36,439 nt of DNA from an uncultured Flavobacteriaceae bacterium (GTDB lineage: Bacteria; Bacteroidota; Bacteroidia; Flavobacteriales; Flavobacteriaceae): NCBI GenBank assembly GCA_938009735.1, contig CALLIG010000156.1:1-36439 (forward strand), given 5' to 3'. The position numbers and the translations under genes are program-made. Numbering within the stretch: the stretch's first letter is position 1; the number at the start of each line of letters is the position of its first letter. This document shows, piece by piece, positions 28,580 to 36,439 of the stretch. The notes beneath the pieces are model-generated. The model saw nothing but the letters and a program-made list of their open reading frames with translations. It did not search any database and was not told the DNA's origin.

Positions 28580-29850
28580 TAGATATATTCAGCTAGTTTT
28601 CTGGTAAGCTCCCTCCTACTGTATTGATTGGTATGCATAGAAGAGACGCTTAGTTGTTTTTTTTGATATTGCTCAAACCAATTTAAAAGTACGTTTTTCA
28701 ATTGAAAATGAGCGCTGTAATCAAATATTGCTCCCGTTTTAGTATCTGCAACCATTTGAGCAACTTCCCAATTTTCAGGACCAATACCTAAAATTGGACG
28801 TTCGGCTGCCATATATTCAAATAGCTTACCTGGAATAATACCTTGTGTTTCTTCGGAATTAATTTCTGCTAATAACAGTACTTGTGATTTCTGCTGATAG
28901 TGTATCGCTTCATCATGAGAAACATAACCTATAACATCAATGTGAGCTGCTAAACCCATTTTTGTAATGGTCTGAAGTACATCATCGCTGAGTACTCCTA
29001 AAAATTGTAAGCGAAGTGTTTTTTTAAATGCTGCATTTTCAGAAATCAATTCCGTGAGCACTTTCCATAAGTTCTCCGGATTCCTTCCTGAAAGCATTGA
29101 GCCAATATGTGAGATCGTAAATTTCTCATCTAGCCTAACCGGGCTTCCTAAAACGGTATCAAAACCATTTGTAATTACTTTGATCGGTTGCTTTGTAATT
29201 TCTTCAAACTCTTTCTTAGTCGTTGCACTAGTTACAACAATCTTATCTGCATTCGTTAAGACCAATTGCTCCAACTCCTTATGGCGATTTGCTGCCATTG
29301 CAGTTAGCTTAAGCTTTTTATGATAACCAATAGTCGTCCAAGGGTCACGAAAATCGGCAATCCATTGCACTTTTTTAAACTCCTTTAAATAATGACCTAT
29401 AAGATGAACACTATGAGGAGGACCTGTGGTAATTACTGTTTCAATTCCTTCTTTTTCAATAACACCATGTAGAAATTTTACAGAAGGTCGCACCCAGTAT
29501 TTTCGAGCATCGGGAATAAAAAAATTGCCGCGTATTGCAAGCATTATTTTTTCTAAAATCGATTGATTCTTAGTTTGAATAATTCCGGAACTGATGCGCT
29601 TGGTTTTCTTCTTTGAAAAAAGACTTGCTATTCGATAAGGTTCAAAAATTCGATTTTTATAGATAGTTACATCATCAGGAATCTCATTTTCAAACGTCTG
29701 GTCAACAATCGGATAATTAGGATTCTCAGGAATATAAACTATTGGTTCGATACCAAAATCTCGCAGATACTTTACAAACTTTAGCCAGCGTTGTACACCA
29801 GGCCCGCCAGCTGGGGGCCAATAATAGGTGATGACCAGCACTTTTCGCAT
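28579..29850 (-). CDS. Glycosyltransferase family 4 protein
   Basis: VLVITYYWPPAGGPGVQRWLKFVKYL, SMLSGRNPENLW, GIIPGKLFEYMAAERPILGIGP. Confidence 0.85.
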   Translation of the reverse strand: MRKVLVITYYWPPAGGPGVQRWLKFVKYLRDFGIEPIVYIPENPNYPIVDQTFENEIPDDVTIYKNRIFEPYRIASLFSKKKTKRISSGIIQTKNQSILEKIMLAIRGNFFIPDARKYWVRPSVKFLHGVIEKEGIETVITTGPPHSVHLIGHYLKEFKKVQWIADFRDPWTTIGYHKKLKLTAMAANRHKELEQLVLTNADKIVVTSATTKKEFEEITKQPIKVITNGFDTVLGSPVRLDEKFTISHIGSMLSGRNPENLWKVLTELISENAAFKKTLRLQFLGVLSDDVLQTITKMGLAAHIDVIGYVSHDEAIHYQQKSQVLLLAEINSEETQGIIPGKLFEYMAAERPILGIGPENWEVAQMVADTKTGAIFDYSAHFQLKNVLLNWFEQYQKKQLSVSSMHTNQYSRRELTRKLAEYI

Positions 29851-32297
29851 TAGGCTTGTGGTTTTTCTTCTCTTTTAGATCTCCAGAATGAAAACCCGAT
29901 TCCTCCTAGAACAATCAACCCTAATAAGATAGAGCTAGCAAGTGTTATTTTACTTCCGTTTACAACTACTTCTGGTTCAAACTTAAATTCAATGGTGTGT
30001 TCCCCTTCAGGTATTCTTAATGCTCTTAATACATAATTTACTTTGAAATGATCTGTAGGTAATCCATCTATATAAGCATTCCATCCATTGGCATAATACA
30101 TTTCAGAAAATACAGACACACCTGCAAAAGCATTATTTGATTTATAAACAAGATGGTTGGGCTGATAATCAGTCAATACAATCGAAGTAAGAGAATCTGT
30201 TCGAAACGCAAAACGATTAATATTCGTAAAATCATTAGTATTTACAACAGCCTCGGTATTGGTTTTTAAACCTTCTAAAGCATTAATTTCTTCATCTGCG
30301 GAACTGACCTTTTTAAGCTCATTAATAAACCAAGCATTACCATTTGCTTCTGGGTTTTGAGCAGGATATCTTCTACCCTCTTGATCTTGTTGCACTACAT
30401 ACTTGACGTTCAACATGTTCAAAATAGTCATATTGCCTTTCGATAATTGATATGTAAAAAGATCTTGAATACCTGCAGGCTTAGCTGCATGATAGCCGCT
30501 TATCGACTGGTGAAAATAGGCTGTACGGGCCCCGCTCAAACCTTCTGACTGGTCAAAAACTCTATAAATACCTTTGTCTTTCTTAATTTCTTTGTCTAAC
30601 GGAGTTTCTTTGAACGGATCACTCATTGTCCGTTTTGAAACAAAACTATCCGTATTAACATACCTAAGATCTACACCAACCAAGTCAAAAACGATTAAAG
30701 CTCCCAAGGAAATAATCACCATGTTTTGTTTTAATTTTTCCTTTAAGAAAAACCAAAGTGTCGCAGCAGATAAAAAGATCAATAGCATTGAGCGAAAGAG
30801 ATCGTTGTTATAAACCATCTTACGATCTGCTTTTACCATTTCTGGTAGCTGTTCCATTCCACCATTTCCAGACAAGCGAACATCACCAGGCGAACTAAAA
30901 TCAAACATCCCTTTAAAAACAAACAACATAACACCCAAGCCTAAACTTATGCCTGCTGCAATTTTAAGCGCTTTAAGCTTTTGCTTTTTTTCTATCGATA
31001 TATCAAAAATTGCTACTAAAGCCAAAATAGCAAGCACCGGCGCACATAATTCAAGAATCACTTGAATTGAAGAAACCGCTCTAAATTTGTCATACAATGG
31101 AAAGTAATCAATCATGAAATCTGTCAAGAGACTGAAATTCTTTCCCCAAGAAAGAAATAGCGACATCAAAACTCCTCCTAAAAGCCACCATTTAGCTTTC
31201 TTTCTCACTAAGATCAACCCTAATATAAAAAGGAAAAAAATAATTGCGCCTATATAAGCGGGGCCAGCGGTACTTGGTTGACCGCCCCAATATAGTGGTA
31301 AGCCACTTGTAAAATCGGCAGCTCTATTTCTAGGTAAACCCTTATCAACTAGATAATCGTAAGTTTTTGAATCCTTACCTAAATTCTCATTTGATGCGCC
31401 CCCGAAAAGACGAGGCACAAAAAGATTTAATGATTCTGTGATGCCATAACTCCAGTGCGTTATATAATCTTTATCTAGACCAGAAGATTGTTCTTTTGGG
31501 TTTCCATTTTCATCTAAAGTTAATTGAGAAGGCCCACGTGTACTCCAATCAGCATATTCCTTAGTTGCCATAAGACCTGTTGCGTTCGCAGCAATACCAA
31601 GTGTTACGGCCACCAGTAATATTCCAACTGATGCAAAAAAGTGTATTAAATATTTCTTTCTAATCGCTTCTACCAAATAAACAGCGCCTAAAATCAAAAC
31701 CAATAACATAAAATAATATGTCATTTGATAATGATTAGCTCTAATCTCTAGTGCCATTGCGATAGCAGTTAGCACAAAACCCCAGAGATATTTTTTTCGA
31801 AAAACCAGAATGATGCCACCTAAAACCATAGGTAAATAGCCCATTGCATGAGCTTTTGCATTATGTCCTGCGCCAAATATTATAATTAAATAAGTAGAAA
31901 AACCAAAAGCGAGAGCCCCAACTATTGCTAATTTATAGTCCACTTTCATACAACATAGTAGAATGTAAAAGCCAATAAAGTATAGAAAAAGATAATCTGC
32001 AGGTCTAGGTAGAAAACGAATTACATTATCTAGCTTTTTTACATAATCATGCGGATAATAAGCTCCGAGTTGATATGTCGGCATACCTCCAAATGCACTA
32101 TTTGTCCAATAAGGTTCTTGGCCATCGTTTTTCTTTCGAAAATCATTTTGTTCTTTAGCCATGCCAACGAACTGTTTGATATCATGTTGGCTTATAACCT
32201 TGCCCTGTAAAACAGGACTAAAATATGCTAAAGAAGCAATGACGAAGAAAACAGCAACAAAAAAATGAATGAAAAATGCTTTTAAACCTTTACGCAT
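29850..32297 (-). CDS. YfhO family membrane protein
   Basis: Large multi-TM ORF; SQHDIKQFVGMAKEQNDF, AFGGMPTYQLGAYYP, C-terminal YYANGWNAYIDGLPTDHFKVNYVLRALRIPEGEHTIEFKFEP. Confidence 0.85.
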   Translation of the reverse strand: MRKGLKAFFIHFFVAVFFVIASLAYFSPVLQGKVISQHDIKQFVGMAKEQNDFRKKNDGQEPYWTNSAFGGMPTYQLGAYYPHDYVKKLDNVIRFLPRPADYLFLYFIGFYILLCCMKVDYKLAIVGALAFGFSTYLIIIFGAGHNAKAHAMGYLPMVLGGIILVFRKKYLWGFVLTAIAMALEIRANHYQMTYYFMLLVLILGAVYLVEAIRKKYLIHFFASVGILLVAVTLGIAANATGLMATKEYADWSTRGPSQLTLDENGNPKEQSSGLDKDYITHWSYGITESLNLFVPRLFGGASNENLGKDSKTYDYLVDKGLPRNRAADFTSGLPLYWGGQPSTAGPAYIGAIIFFLFILGLILVRKKAKWWLLGGVLMSLFLSWGKNFSLLTDFMIDYFPLYDKFRAVSSIQVILELCAPVLAILALVAIFDISIEKKQKLKALKIAAGISLGLGVMLFVFKGMFDFSSPGDVRLSGNGGMEQLPEMVKADRKMVYNNDLFRSMLLIFLSAATLWFFLKEKLKQNMVIISLGALIVFDLVGVDLRYVNTDSFVSKRTMSDPFKETPLDKEIKKDKGIYRVFDQSEGLSGARTAYFHQSISGYHAAKPAGIQDLFTYQLSKGNMTILNMLNVKYVVQQDQEGRRYPAQNPEANGNAWFINELKKVSSADEEINALEGLKTNTEAVVNTNDFTNINRFAFRTDSLTSIVLTDYQPNHLVYKSNNAFAGVSVFSEMYYANGWNAYIDGLPTDHFKVNYVLRALRIPEGEHTIEFKFEPEVVVNGSKITLASSILLGLIVLGGIGFSFWRSKREEKPQA

Positions 32298-32330
32298 GGG
32301 TAGTTTTAGTAGTTGATACTGCTAAAATAC

Positions 32331-32594
32331 TCAATCAATTTCCTCAAAGTCAATATAATCACCAACTTTTTCTGAAGAATTACCTTTTGACTTCGGTTTC
32401 TTTTCAATGATTACATCACCTACCCTTTCTTCATTGGTAGTATTTTGCTGTGCAAAATCTCCAAACTTTTCTTTAAAATGTGCTTCAGTTTTTTTTGCAG
32501 CGTAATTAATTATTTTGGGCGCAAACAGTTTTGCCAGCATCTTAAATAAATAATAGATCAGAACTATTATTAAAATTGTCTTTAAAAAAGCCAT
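32331..32594 (-). CDS. DUF4834 family protein
   Basis: MAFLKTILIIVLIYYLFKMLAKLFAPKIINYAAKKTEAHF; start reset to 32594. Confidence 0.75.
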   Translation of the reverse strand: MAFLKTILIIVLIYYLFKMLAKLFAPKIINYAAKKTEAHFKEKFGDFAQQNTTNEERVGDVIIEKKPKSKGNSSEKVGDYIDFEEID

Positions 32595-32699
32595 ATTAAT
32601 TTCTTCTTTACATATCAAAAATACAATTCTCACGTTGTAATAGATGGACGAAAGTCTTAAAATAATAATAAAATCAGTCTCATGGGCTATTCTCTTATA

Positions 32700-33794
32700 A
32701 TGAGAAATATGAAAAAAATATATTTTATTGTCTTTGCAATGCTTCCTTTTTTTGGGTTTTCACAATACACAGATGTTATCAATTCTAACCGACCAGGACT
32801 TTCTGTAAGTGCTTATGCGGTAGGCAGAAACGTAATTCAAGTAGAAGCAGGACTTCGCTATGAACAAAGCGATCATTCCCTTTTAAACACACAAGCAAAC
32901 CTTTGGGGTACTGATATATCATTACGATATGGCTTGTTGTTTGAACAGCTAGAAATCAACTATGAAGGTACATTTCAAAATAAAAAGACGGTATTTGCTA
33001 CTTCAGGATTAGAAGATTCTTTTTGGAACTTTTCAAGAAATCGATTGGGATTGAAATTTTTAGTTTACGATCGTTACAAAGATCCTGAAAGAAATAAACC
33101 GAATATTCATAGCTGGCGTGCAAACAATGTATTTCAGTTGAAAAACTTAATTCCTTCAGTTTCTGTTTATGGTGGCGCTACCTTTAATTTAGGTGACAAT
33201 CCTTTTTACATTGGTGACCCAACAGTTTCTTATAGAGCTATGATTGCTACCCAGAGTAAGTTAACTCCTCGCTTTGTATTTATCTCCAATATAGCTTATG
33301 ATCGAATATCTACAGACTTTCCTGAACTAAGTTATTTGGTTTCATTATCCTACGCATTTCGAAATCCAAAATGGAGTTCTTTTGTCGAGAATCAAGGTAT
33401 AAAAAGTGATCGATATGCTGATGTTCTAATTCGAGCTGGTGTTGCACATTTACTAAAAGAAAACCTGCAAGTTGATGTGAATATGGGTGCCAGTTTCAAA
33501 AACACACCCTCACGTATCTTTATTAGTGCTGGTATGTCGTATCGTTTTGATATGCATCAAGACAAAGAGATTCCGATTGAAGATCAGGAAGCAGGTGAAA
33601 ATGGCGGACCGATTAAGAAGAACGCCATGAAAAAGAAGAAAAAAGAAAAGAAAGAAAAGAACGACGGATCTGGCGCCGAAGATATTGATTTAAGCCCATC
33701 AAGAAAGCAACTTCGTAAGCTCAAGAAAGCGGAAAAGAAGAAAAACAAAGGTAAAAAGAGTAAGAAAAAAGATGATGGCGTCATTGAATTTTAG
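32700..33794 (+). CDS. Outer-membrane beta-barrel-like protein (phenol-degradation MetA/transporter-like) with Lys-rich C-terminal tail
   Basis: Signal peptide MKKIYFIVFAMLPFFGFSQ; NSNRPGLSVSAYAVGRNVIQVEAGLRYEQ; tail KKKKKEKKEKND...; start among 32682/32700/32709 uncertain. Confidence 0.7.
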   Translation: MRNMKKIYFIVFAMLPFFGFSQYTDVINSNRPGLSVSAYAVGRNVIQVEAGLRYEQSDHSLLNTQANLWGTDISLRYGLLFEQLEINYEGTFQNKKTVFATSGLEDSFWNFSRNRLGLKFLVYDRYKDPERNKPNIHSWRANNVFQLKNLIPSVSVYGGATFNLGDNPFYIGDPTVSYRAMIATQSKLTPRFVFISNIAYDRISTDFPELSYLVSLSYAFRNPKWSSFVENQGIKSDRYADVLIRAGVAHLLKENLQVDVNMGASFKNTPSRIFISAGMSYRFDMHQDKEIPIEDQEAGENGGPIKKNAMKKKKKEKKEKNDGSGAEDIDLSPSRKQLRKLKKAEKKKNKGKKSKKKDDGVIEF

Positions 33795-33831
33795 ATCTCT
33801 GATATGCAATAATTGATTTAAAAACTAATCA

Positions 33832-34218
33832 TTGACCAAAACCATTTTTTATAAAACCTTAACGCTACTCATAGGGTTTGTCTGGCTTATAAACGGCCTG
33901 ATTTGCAAAGTACTTAACTTTGTCCCAAGACATCAAGAGATTGTTTCTGAAATACTAGGAAGCGCAAATGCAAGTATACTTACAAAAGTAATTGGTGTCT
34001 CTGAAATTTGTATGGCGATCTGGATTTTCTCAGGGATTAAATCTCGATACAATGCTATCTTACAAATTGCAATTATAGCAACCATGAACATTTTAGAATT
34101 CTCACTCGTACCTCATTTATTACTTTGGGGTAGGTTTAATATCATATTTGCAACTTTGATGATACTAACCATTTATTATAACGAGTTTGTGTTGAGTAAA
34201 AAACTAGATGAATCGTAA
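33832..34218 (+). CDS. DoxX-like family membrane protein
   Basis: Four-TM ORF; LIGFVWLINGLICKVLNFVPRHQEIV...VIGVSEICMAIWIFSG. Confidence 0.75.
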   Translation: MTKTIFYKTLTLLIGFVWLINGLICKVLNFVPRHQEIVSEILGSANASILTKVIGVSEICMAIWIFSGIKSRYNAILQIAIIATMNILEFSLVPHLLLWGRFNIIFATLMILTIYYNEFVLSKKLDES

Positions 34219-34958
34219 TGAGTAGCTTTCTCAAAAACCATCCGTTTGCAGTAGACGCTTTTTTTGATAGCTCAACGGTGCTAGCTTATGCCGTACCTAA
34301 AGAAGAACTAGAAAAGCTTATTCCTGAATGTTTAGAAATCGATACTTTTGATAATAAATGGGGTTTTGTTGCCATGGCAATGGTGCAAACAAAAAATTTA
34401 CGCCCAAAAGGATTTCCCAAATTCATGGGAAATGACTTTTTCTTAATTGGGTTTCGCATATTCGTAAGATACACCACAAGTACAGGCAAGCGACTCCGCG
34501 GACTTTACATTATCAAATCAGAGACGAATAAGAAGAAAATGGAATTTTTTGGGAATATTTTCACCCACTATAAATACACCACCGTTGATATTGAACAAAT
34601 AATAACAGCAGAAAAGACCGAAATACGGTCAAAAAAATCAAATTTCGAAGTGCAAATTGAAAACACGAAAGAGGATGTTGACTTGCCTTTAACGTCCCCT
34701 TTTGCTAATTGGAAAGAGGCAAGACGCTTTGCTGGTCCACTACCCTTTACCTTTACTTATGATAAAACTAAAGAAGAAGTTTTAATCATTGAAGGTGTAC
34801 GTTCAAATTGGAGGCCAACACCCATAAAAATCATTAAAGAGTCGATATCCTTTATTGATCAACTAAATCTTAAAGGTGTGGCTCTTGCAAATGCTTTCAA
34901 GGTTGAACAAGTTCCTTATTGGTGGAAAAAAGGAAAAATCGATAAATGGACACGATAA
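34218..34958 (+). CDS. DUF2071 domain-containing protein
   Basis: HPFAVDAFFDSSTVLAYAVPKEELEKLIPECLEIDTFDNKWGFVAMAMVQTKNLRPKGFP; TAATG overlap with upstream. Confidence 0.75.
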   Translation: MSSFLKNHPFAVDAFFDSSTVLAYAVPKEELEKLIPECLEIDTFDNKWGFVAMAMVQTKNLRPKGFPKFMGNDFFLIGFRIFVRYTTSTGKRLRGLYIIKSETNKKKMEFFGNIFTHYKYTTVDIEQIITAEKTEIRSKKSNFEVQIENTKEDVDLPLTSPFANWKEARRFAGPLPFTFTYDKTKEEVLIIEGVRSNWRPTPIKIIKESISFIDQLNLKGVALANAFKVEQVPYWWKKGKIDKWTR

Positions 34959-35698
34959 GAAAACCTTTTCAGGGAGTTTGGAATATTGTCAGATTCAATT
35001 GGCATTTTTATCTCTGCTCAATAGTTTTGGTTGTCGTATTATTTGCATTTACGTTTGTTAAAACCTCAATATCTCCTTATTATATACTAGTACCAGCATT
35101 TACAATTCTGCTTGTAACAACCATATCATTACTTGTTTCTAGTTATGTCTACGATTTTTCGAATTTATATTCTTTACAATGGATGGATGAATTATCTATG
35201 ATAAAACCAGATTACATTATGAACGTGAATGCAGGGTTTGATGAAACTAGTGATTTATTAGTTCAAAAATATCCGGATGCATCATTACGTGTATTAGACT
35301 TTTATGACCCTGATAAACATACTGAAATATCAATACAAAGAGCTCGAAATGCTTATCCTCCATTTCCTGGAACGCTATCCATTGAAACAAACAAAATCCC
35401 ATTAAAAGATCAATCTGTTGATGCAATATTTGCAATACTATCTGCACATGAAATAAGAGATAAAAATGAACGCATTCTTTTCTTTCAAGAACTTAACAGA
35501 ACTCTAAAAGAAAATGGATCTATAATAGTTACCGAACATCTTAGAGATATACCCAACTTTTTAGCTTACACCATCGGGTTTTTTCATTTTCATTCAAAAA
35601 GAACATGGCTTAAAACCTTTCAAGCCGCTGGTTTAAAAGTTAACGAAGAGATCAAAATAACCTCATTTTTAAACGTATTTGTACTAAAACATGCTTGA
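34946..35698 (+). CDS. Class I SAM-dependent methyltransferase with N-terminal TM hairpin
   Basis: Two N-terminal hydrophobic segments; IMNVNAGFDETSDLL, IPLKDQSVDAIFAILSAHEI, ELNRTLKENGSIIVTEHLRD. Confidence 0.8.
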   Translation: MDTIRKPFQGVWNIVRFNWHFYLCSIVLVVVLFAFTFVKTSISPYYILVPAFTILLVTTISLLVSSYVYDFSNLYSLQWMDELSMIKPDYIMNVNAGFDETSDLLVQKYPDASLRVLDFYDPDKHTEISIQRARNAYPPFPGTLSIETNKIPLKDQSVDAIFAILSAHEIRDKNERILFFQELNRTLKENGSIIVTEHLRDIPNFLAYTIGFFHFHSKRTWLKTFQAAGLKVNEEIKITSFLNVFVLKHA

Positions 35699-36089
35699 AA
35701 CTCATCTTAAAATTACCGGATTTGTATTAATTGCACTTGCACTAGTTCACGTTATTTTTCCAAAATATTTTTCTTGGAAAAAAGACCTAGCACAACTTAG
35801 TTTGGTAAACAGACAAATGATGATCGTACATACTTTTTTTGTTGCCTTGTTCGTATTGCTGATAGGTATACTTTGTATCACTTCATACAATGAATTAATC
35901 CATACCGTTTTAGGACAACGAATCGCACTTGGGCTTTCTGTGTTTTGGGGAATTCGTTTAATAATACAATTCGTAGGGTATTCTTCTAAACTATGGATGG
36001 GCAAAACCTTTGAAACAATAGTTCATGTTGTCTTTTCTTTCTTTTGGGTTTATTTAACTATTATTTTCTTTCTAGTTTATCAAGGCTAA
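35691..36089 (+). CDS. Predicted four-TM membrane protein
   Basis: Hydrophobic ORF overlapping upstream methyltransferase by 8 nt. Confidence 0.65.
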   Translation: MLETHLKITGFVLIALALVHVIFPKYFSWKKDLAQLSLVNRQMMIVHTFFVALFVLLIGILCITSYNELIHTVLGQRIALGLSVFWGIRLIIQFVGYSSKLWMGKTFETIVHVVFSFFWVYLTIIFFLVYQG

Positions 36090-36163
36090 ACTTAATTCTA
36101 AAGCCATAGTTATTTTATTTTAAAGATTAATATACCTAATATTGACCTTTGAAAAAATCACCT

Positions 36164-36439
36164 ATGGTTACCCTCAAAGAAGCGGTCACAAAATCAGAAT
36201 TAAAGCAATTTGTAAAATTTCCTTTCAGTCTTTACAAAGATTCATCGTATTGGGTGCCGCCTATAATTAATGATGAATTAGAAAGCTTTGATAAAACAAA
36301 AAATCCAGCTTTTCAAAATGCAGATGCTTGGTTTTTTCTTGCCTATAAAAATGACGCTATAGTTGGTAGAATTGTAGTAATAATAAATAGACTAGAAACA
36401 AATGATCAAGGCATTAAGAAAGTCCGTTTTGGTTGGTTT
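36164..36439 (+). CDS. N-terminal fragment of a GNAT-like/N-acetyltransferase-type protein (truncated by window end)
   Basis: Open to window end: MVTLKEAVTKSELKQFVKFPFSLYKDSSYWVPPIINDELESFDKTKNPAFQNADAWFFLAYKNDAIVGRIVVIIN... Confidence 0.55.
   Translation, partial: MVTLKEAVTKSELKQFVKFPFSLYKDSSYWVPPIINDELESFDKTKNPAFQNADAWFFLAYKNDAIVGRIVVIINRLETNDQGIKKVRFGWF

Noticed and set aside
33584-33784. 66-aa Phe/Ser-rich minus-strand ORF
   Set aside because: Complement of the Lys-rich tail codons.

Overview
The window is an AT-rich chromosomal segment from a Bacteroidota, most likely a marine Flavobacteriia (judged from gene content and TAnnTTTG-type promoter motifs). I saw no rRNA, tRNA, IS element, phage or CRISPR array. 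Main blocks: (1) ~280-7539, a tightly packed ten-gene plus-strand light/photorepair operon. It encodes three different photolyase/cryptochrome-superfamily proteins: an inverted-topology NewPHL-like protein, a classical-topology protein with an altered flavin-proximal Trp, and an FeS-BCP-like protein lacking most Fe-S cysteines. These are interleaved with DUF2452, TIGR03643, flavin reductase, DUF2256, a 4-TM protein and an SDR. Glutathione peroxidase, a FAD amine-oxidase-like protein and DUF2237 follow. Similar inverted repeats lie at both ends of this block. (2) 10276-20290, mostly housekeeping: GT2, BatA-domain protein, a dihydroorotase homologue with a degenerate metal site, hydrolases, Bcp and a cysteine-free endonuclease III. 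(3) 20304-22316, a tandem duplication of an ECF sigma factor gene followed by an unannotated 47-aa ORF. (4) uvrA plus a Cys-rich zinc-ribbon gene, a secreted Arg/Ser-rich protein, a flippase/GT4/YfhO operon, and a DoxX/DUF2071/membrane-methyltransferase operon. All family names come from recognition of the translated sequences; no searches were run.
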